The notes beneath the pieces were generated by a model. It saw only the letters and a program-made list of their open reading frames with translations, ran no database searches and was not told the DNA's origin. The translations under genes and the position numbers were made by a program. Below, piece by piece: positions 30,231 to 33,675 of a stretch of DNA of 33,675 nucleotides; the stretch's first letter is position 1; the number at the start of each line of letters is the position of its first letter. The DNA lies in contig CAUJFU010000313.1 in NCBI GenBank assembly GCA_963169055.1, positions 1-33,675 of the forward strand, given 5' to 3'. This stretch comes from Myxococcota bacterium. GTDB lineage: Bacteria > Myxococcota_C > UBA6777.

Positions 30231-32548
30231 GCTCTCTCCACGCGGACCGCGCATTTTTTGTAATCTGGTTGCCGAGAGATCGGGCAATAAGCGTCGAGGG
30301 TCAGCTCGTTGATCAGATAATTTTCATCAAAGAACGGGACAAAGACTTGGCCAACAGGAGGGCAAGCGCGCTGGTTTAGCGAAGCGTTCATGATGATGCT
30401 GCCGCGTGGGCTGGTGAGCTTGACTTTGTCGCCGTGGCGGATATTCAGGTGTTTTGCGTCGAGGGGATGAAGTTCGACGTAAGAGGCGGGGACGGCTTGG
30501 TGTAGGGTGGGGATGCGGCGGGTCATAGAACCTGTGTGCCAATGTTCAAGAACGCGGCCTGTATTGAGCCAGAAAGGGAAGTCTTTGCTGGGTTCTTCGG
30601 GGGCGGCTTCGTAGGGGCGCAGCCAGATCCACGCCTTGCCTTCGGGTTTTCCATAGAAGTCGACGGTTCCACCACGGCGCTTGGTGGCGGGGTCGAGTTG
30701 GGTGTTGTAGCGCCATTGGGTGGATTTTCCGTTGACATAGGGCCAGATCACGCCGGGTTCGCGTTTGAGGGTTTCGTAATCGGCCATGCGATGGGCTGGA
30801 TTGTCATGGAAGCGGATGTACTCGTTCCAGATGTGTTCGATATGTTTGTCTTCACCCCAAGGGAATTCTTTGGTAAAGCCCATCCGTCGGGCCACTTCGA
30901 TGATCTGCCATGTGTCGCTCATGGCATCCCCGGGTGGGTTGACCATCTTTTCCCAGTGTTGTGTGCGGCGCTCGGAGTTTCCGAACATTCCTTCGCGTTC
31001 GATCCACATGGCCGAAGGGAGGATCACGTCAGCGATGGCGGTGGTGGGGGTGGGATAGATCTCGGAGACGACGATAAAGCGGCCTTCTTTTTTGGTGGCG
31101 TCGCGGTAGCGTCGGAGGTTGGGCATGGTGACCATGGGGTTGGTGGTTTGGATCCACATGAAGCGGATATCACCGCGATCGAGGGCGCGAAACATCTCGA
31201 CGGTGTCGTAGGTGGGTTTGGCGGGGATGCGGTTGTAAGGGACTTTCCAGATATCAGAGGCGACTTTTCGGGCTTTGGGGTCCATGACCACGCCTTTGGG
31301 GAGTTTGTGGGTGAGGGTTCCCACTTCACGCACAGTCCCACAAGCGCTAGGCTGACCAGTCAAAGAGAACGGGCCGTTGCCGGGGCGGGAGATTTTTCCG
31401 ACAAGCAAATGGATGTTATAAACGAGATTGTTGATCCAAGTCCCCCGCGTGTGTTGATTCATGCCCATGCACCAGTAGGAGACGACATTACGGGTTGGAT
31501 CGCCATAGAGCGATGCCATATAGCGGATATCTTCGACCGAGACGCCCGAGATCTTTTCGACTTTTTCAGGAGTGTAGTCTTCGAGAAATTTTTTGTATTC
31601 GTCGAGGTTGGTGATCTCGGGAGTATCTTGGAAGGCGAATTTGTCTTGGAGTCCGTATCCGATCTGGGTTTTGCCTTTGCGGAAGCTACAATGTTTCTGT
31701 AAGAAAGAGAGATCGATGCGCTGTGTGCGGAAGAGTTCGTAGCAGATGGCGTTGGCGACAGCGAGGTCAGATTGAGGGCGAAAGAGGATCGAGCGATCGG
31801 CAGCGACGCTGGTGCGGGTGCTGCGGGTTGCGAAGTCGATGATCAAGGTGCGCGGGTGTGTGCGTTTTCGTTCGAGGATGCGTGAGAAAAGGACGGGGTG
31901 CATCTCGGACATATTGTTGCCCCACAAGAAGAAAGTGTCGGCATGATCCATGTCTTCGTAACAGCCCATGGGTTCGTCAAGACCGAAGGTGGTCATAAAG
32001 CCGGTGACAGCGCTGGCCATGCAGAGGCGGGCGTTAGCTTCGAGGTTATTGGTGCCGATGCAGCCTTTCATCAGCTTGGAGGCGGCGTATCCGTCGGGGA
32101 TGGTCCATTGGCCCGAGCCGTACATGGAGACGGCGTCTTTTCCGTGGTTTTGGATGGTTTCTTTGATCTTTTGCGCGATCAGATCGAGCGCTTCTTTGAT
32201 CGGAACTTCGACCATCTGGCCGTTTTTACGGATCATGGCCTTTTTCAGGCGATCTTCTCCGTACAAGGCTTGGATGGAGTGGTAGCCTTTGACGCACAAA
32301 AGCCCTTTGTTGACAGCGCTTTGTGGATCGCCTTTGACCGCGACGGCGCGGCCTTCGCTCACACCGATCAAGAGGCCGCATCCTGTTCCACAAAAGCGGC
32401 AGGGGGCTTTTTTCCATGTGATATCGCTGCCATGTTGGCTGGTGGGTTTTTCCCACGCAAAGGAGACGCCCGGGATCAGTTGGGAAGCTGCGGTGACCGC
32501 GCTCCCGATGGCGAGGTTTTTGAGAAATTCACGTCGAGAGAGTGTCAT
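30227..32548 (-). CDS. napA: periplasmic nitrate reductase catalytic subunit
   Basis: The 773-residue molybdoprotein begins with a Tat signal (SRREFLKNLAIG, cleavage near residue 31). One [4Fe-4S] cluster is bound by Cys50, Cys53, Cys57 and Cys84. Cys175 in ARLCMASAV is the expected Mo ligand. It reduces nitrate to nitrite in the periplasm with Mo-bisMGD. Segments FMTTFGLDEPMGCYEDM and GMNQHTRGTWINNL are typical of NapA. The length is between the short monomeric Desulfovibrio-type and the longer E. coli enzyme. The next gene encodes a NapB-like cytochrome and the preceding one is NapD, which supports NapA over assimilatory nitrate reductase. AGGAG lies eight bases before ATG 32548, inside napD. 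Confidence 0.95.
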   Translation of the reverse strand: MTLSRREFLKNLAIGSAVTAASQLIPGVSFAWEKPTSQHGSDITWKKAPCRFCGTGCGLLIGVSEGRAVAVKGDPQSAVNKGLLCVKGYHSIQALYGEDRLKKAMIRKNGQMVEVPIKEALDLIAQKIKETIQNHGKDAVSMYGSGQWTIPDGYAASKLMKGCIGTNNLEANARLCMASAVTGFMTTFGLDEPMGCYEDMDHADTFFLWGNNMSEMHPVLFSRILERKRTHPRTLIIDFATRSTRTSVAADRSILFRPQSDLAVANAICYELFRTQRIDLSFLQKHCSFRKGKTQIGYGLQDKFAFQDTPEITNLDEYKKFLEDYTPEKVEKISGVSVEDIRYMASLYGDPTRNVVSYWCMGMNQHTRGTWINNLVYNIHLLVGKISRPGNGPFSLTGQPSACGTVREVGTLTHKLPKGVVMDPKARKVASDIWKVPYNRIPAKPTYDTVEMFRALDRGDIRFMWIQTTNPMVTMPNLRRYRDATKKEGRFIVVSEIYPTPTTAIADVILPSAMWIEREGMFGNSERRTQHWEKMVNPPGDAMSDTWQIIEVARRMGFTKEFPWGEDKHIEHIWNEYIRFHDNPAHRMADYETLKREPGVIWPYVNGKSTQWRYNTQLDPATKRRGGTVDFYGKPEGKAWIWLRPYEAAPEEPSKDFPFWLNTGRVLEHWHTGSMTRRIPTLHQAVPASYVELHPLDAKHLNIRHGDKVKLTSPRGSIIMNASLNQRACPPVGQVFVPFFDENYLINELTLDAYCPISRQPDYKKCAVRVERA

Positions 32549-32798
32549 CGTTTGGCTCCTGCTCTTGGGGATCTTCGACTTGTCCGTGGATCATGGCGAG
32601 GCACAAGAGGCCGTGGTGTTGCTCAAGATAGTTGCGGACAGTCTCGTCGGTTTTGCGGTCGGGTGTATCGGTCACCACGATGAAAACATCGGCATTTTCT
32701 GCGGGGATCACTTCGCAGTAGGGATGTGCGCTTAGTTCTGCAAGGAGGTCTGCGCGGTGTTGTTTTTCGGGGTAAGCGAGGTAGGATATCACAGGCAT
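32529..32798 (-). CDS. napD: NapD chaperone for NapA
   Basis: This 89-residue protein is the size of NapD and starts with MPVISYLAYP, like the first beta strand of that ferredoxin-like fold. NapD binds the Tat signal of NapA in the cytoplasm and delays export until the cofactor is inserted. ATG 32798 follows AAAGGAGAA. The 3' end overlaps napA by 20 bases. It is the first gene of the nap operon, behind an FNR-type box. Confidence 0.88.
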   Translation of the reverse strand: MPVISYLAYPEKQHRADLLAELSAHPYCEVIPAENADVFIVVTDTPDRKTDETVRNYLEQHHGLLCLAMIHGQVEDPQEQEPNDDTLST

Positions 32799-32905
32799 GG
32801 CGTTCTCCTTTGTGGGGTCAGATCACGCGGCTTTCAATAGACTCTGCAATCCTTATTTATAAGGCGATGTAATCGACAAAGATTGACTTGTGCAAGGTGA
32901 TAATC

Positions 32906-32919
32906 TTGATCTAGATCAA
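32906..32919. promoter_or_regulatory. FNR/DNR/NNR-type box upstream of the nap operon
   Basis: TTGATCTAGATCAA lies between napD (-) and a small lipoprotein gene (+) and is identical to the boxes before nirS and the porin. Class II spacing leftward gives a start near 32871, 73 bases before napD. Rightward it gives a start near 32954, almost at the lipoprotein ribosome binding site, so nap is the more likely target. Confidence 0.78.
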
Positions 32920-32971
32920 ATTGAAATGACCTTGCGTGTCGAAGAAAAACGATAAAAGGAGGAGCGCGTTG

Positions 32972-33466
32972 ATGTGGGTGTATGGATGGTTAATGAGACG
33001 GATAGGGCGTTGGGGAGGGCTGTTTGGTGTGAGCGTGTTGTTGACGGGATGCCCGTTGCCTGTGAAGCGTACGGCGGTAGTACAACCGTCGATGGCGTTG
33101 CGTGTCGCTGATGCAAAAGGCCGACCCTTGGGCAAAACAAAGGTGTCTTTGACATGGGCATCCCATCCGCATCGACGAATCCACAAGACAACTTCTTATA
33201 CAACGGACGACAAAGGCGAGATCCGCATCATCGAGGAGCTACGGGGAGAATGGATTATGCCGCTGATGATGCACGGTGTACCCTTCCATTATTGGGTGTA
33301 TTGTATCCGTCGCGAAGGGTATGAGACGCACGAAGCGGAGGTGCATCGGGCAGAACGGGGAAAAGTAGTGACGGTGCAGATCCAACTCAAGCAAGGGAAG
33401 CCGGAGCGTCCGTGCTTTTTTGAACGAAGGCAAGCTGAGGCGAAAGGGCGTGTCGATGGGCGTTAA
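32972..33466 (+). CDS. small lipoprotein of unknown function
   Basis: The product has 164 residues. A signal peptide ends in lipobox LLTGC, followed by one compact domain with MALRVADAKGRPLGKTKVSL and YTTDDKGEIRI. This is a pattern seen in carboxypeptidase-regulatory-like (CarboxypepD_reg-type) beta-sandwich folds. No catalytic motif is recognised. ATG 32972 follows AAAGGAGGAG; an in-frame GTG at 32936 would extend the protein without a site. It diverges from the nap operon and could share the FNR-type box. Its stop lies inside a repeated sequence (33462-33480). Confidence 0.7.
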   Translation: MWVYGWLMRRIGRWGGLFGVSVLLTGCPLPVKRTAVVQPSMALRVADAKGRPLGKTKVSLTWASHPHRRIHKTTSYTTDDKGEIRIIEELRGEWIMPLMMHGVPFHYWVYCIRREGYETHEAEVHRAERGKVVTVQIQLKQGKPERPCFFERRQAEAKGRVDGR

Positions 33467-33575
33467 CGTCGGATGCTGCGTGGGATGGGGCAAAGGAGTG
33501 GCAGGGAGAGGCGTGTCGGAGGTGGTGTGAGAGGAGTATTCGGCGCTACGGAGCGTGTTAACGTCGGAGGCTGCG
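33462..33575. repeat. pair of 19-bp direct repeats spanning two gene ends
   Basis: GTTAACGTCGGATGCTGCG at 33462-33480 recurs as GTTAACGTCGGAGGCTGCG at 33557-33575, with 18 of 19 bases identical and a 95-bp offset. The first copy contains the stop of the lipoprotein gene and the second the stop of the partial minus-strand gene. The bases between hold no recognised element. Confidence 0.7.
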
Positions 33576-33675
33576 AGCGGTGGAATGGAGGGGTTCGCTA
33601 GAGGGGAGGATCTGCATGACTTGTCCAAGGAGGCGTCTGGCCTCGGCATCATCGACATCTTTGAGCAGCTTGGCT
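33558..33675 (-). CDS. C-terminal fragment of a gene running off the right edge
   Basis: On the minus strand a frame is open from the window edge (first full codon at 33674) to TAA at 33558-33560, giving 38 residues. The sequence is charged and helix-like (AKLLKDVDDAEARRLLGQVM...), ending SLRR. The residue composition suggests real coding, but the family cannot be told from this tail. It converges with the lipoprotein gene. Confidence 0.45.
   Translation of the reverse strand, partial: AKLLKDVDDAEARRLLGQVMQILPSSEPLHSTARSLRR

Noticed and set aside
30536-31702. A 388-codon plus-strand open frame opposite napA.
   Set aside because: It lies wholly within napA, has no ribosome binding site and shows a Gly/Val/Asp/Phe-rich shadow composition.

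Overview
The window carries an almost complete respiratory denitrification island: periplasmic nitrate reduction (nap), cytochrome cd1 nitrite reduction (nirS) with its heme d1 synthesis genes, nitric oxide reduction (norCBQD), and NO-response genes (nnrS, two Rrf2 regulators). No nitrous oxide reductase (nosZ) is seen. Strong Shine-Dalgarno sites, lipoprotein signal peptides, a porin and a Cys-rich secreted protein indicate a Gram-negative bacterium. The Cys-rich protein, collagen-like lipoproteins and multiheme cytochromes suggest the former Deltaproteobacteria (Myxococcota/Bradymonadota-like), but this placement is tentative because no rRNA or ribosomal gene is present.

Layout. 1-4100: two tandemly duplicated HAD-phosphatase lipoproteins with collagen-like stalks, then a small Cys-rich secreted protein. 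4170-14000 (+): FNR-type box, nirS, a nirN-like gene, nirJ, nirF, nirE, nirDL and a polytopic membrane protein of unknown role. The six genes after nirS are nearly all overlapping or only a few bases apart. 13992-20030 (+): a second FNR-type box, norC, norB, norQ, a 47-bp tandem repeat, norD and an Rrf2 regulator. 20051-22583 (-): nnrS, a CopD-like protein and two small paralogous membrane proteins, behind a third FNR-type box. 22837-24896 (+): a second Rrf2 regulator, then a fourth box and an outer-membrane porin. 32798-25119 (-): the nap operon, in the order napD, napA, a tetraheme NapB-like protein, a tetraheme lipoprotein, an NrfC/DsrO-type iron-sulfur protein, an NrfD-type quinol protein, a small His-containing membrane protein and a cytochrome c'-like protein. 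A fifth box lies upstream. The window closes with a small lipoprotein (+) and the tail of a minus-strand gene.

How the genes work together. NapA reduces nitrate. Electrons probably come from quinol through the NrfD and iron-sulfur proteins and the tetraheme cytochromes, replacing NapC/NapGH. NirS reduces nitrite to NO using heme d1 made by NirE, NirDL, NirF, NirJ and the NirN-like protein. NorCB reduces NO to N2O, and NorQ/NorD mature it. The five FNR/DNR-type boxes suggest one anaerobic or NO-responsive regulator controls all modules.

The most unusual theme is repeated gain of c-heme domains. NirS has three c-heme domains before d1, the NirN-like protein has an extra C-terminal heme domain, NorC is diheme rather than monoheme, and the NapB-like protein is a duplicated four-heme form. 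NirS also appears to lack one of the two distal-pocket histidines. The intergenic DNA holds several repeat families, including three cases where the 3' end of a gene is echoed in the adjacent spacer.
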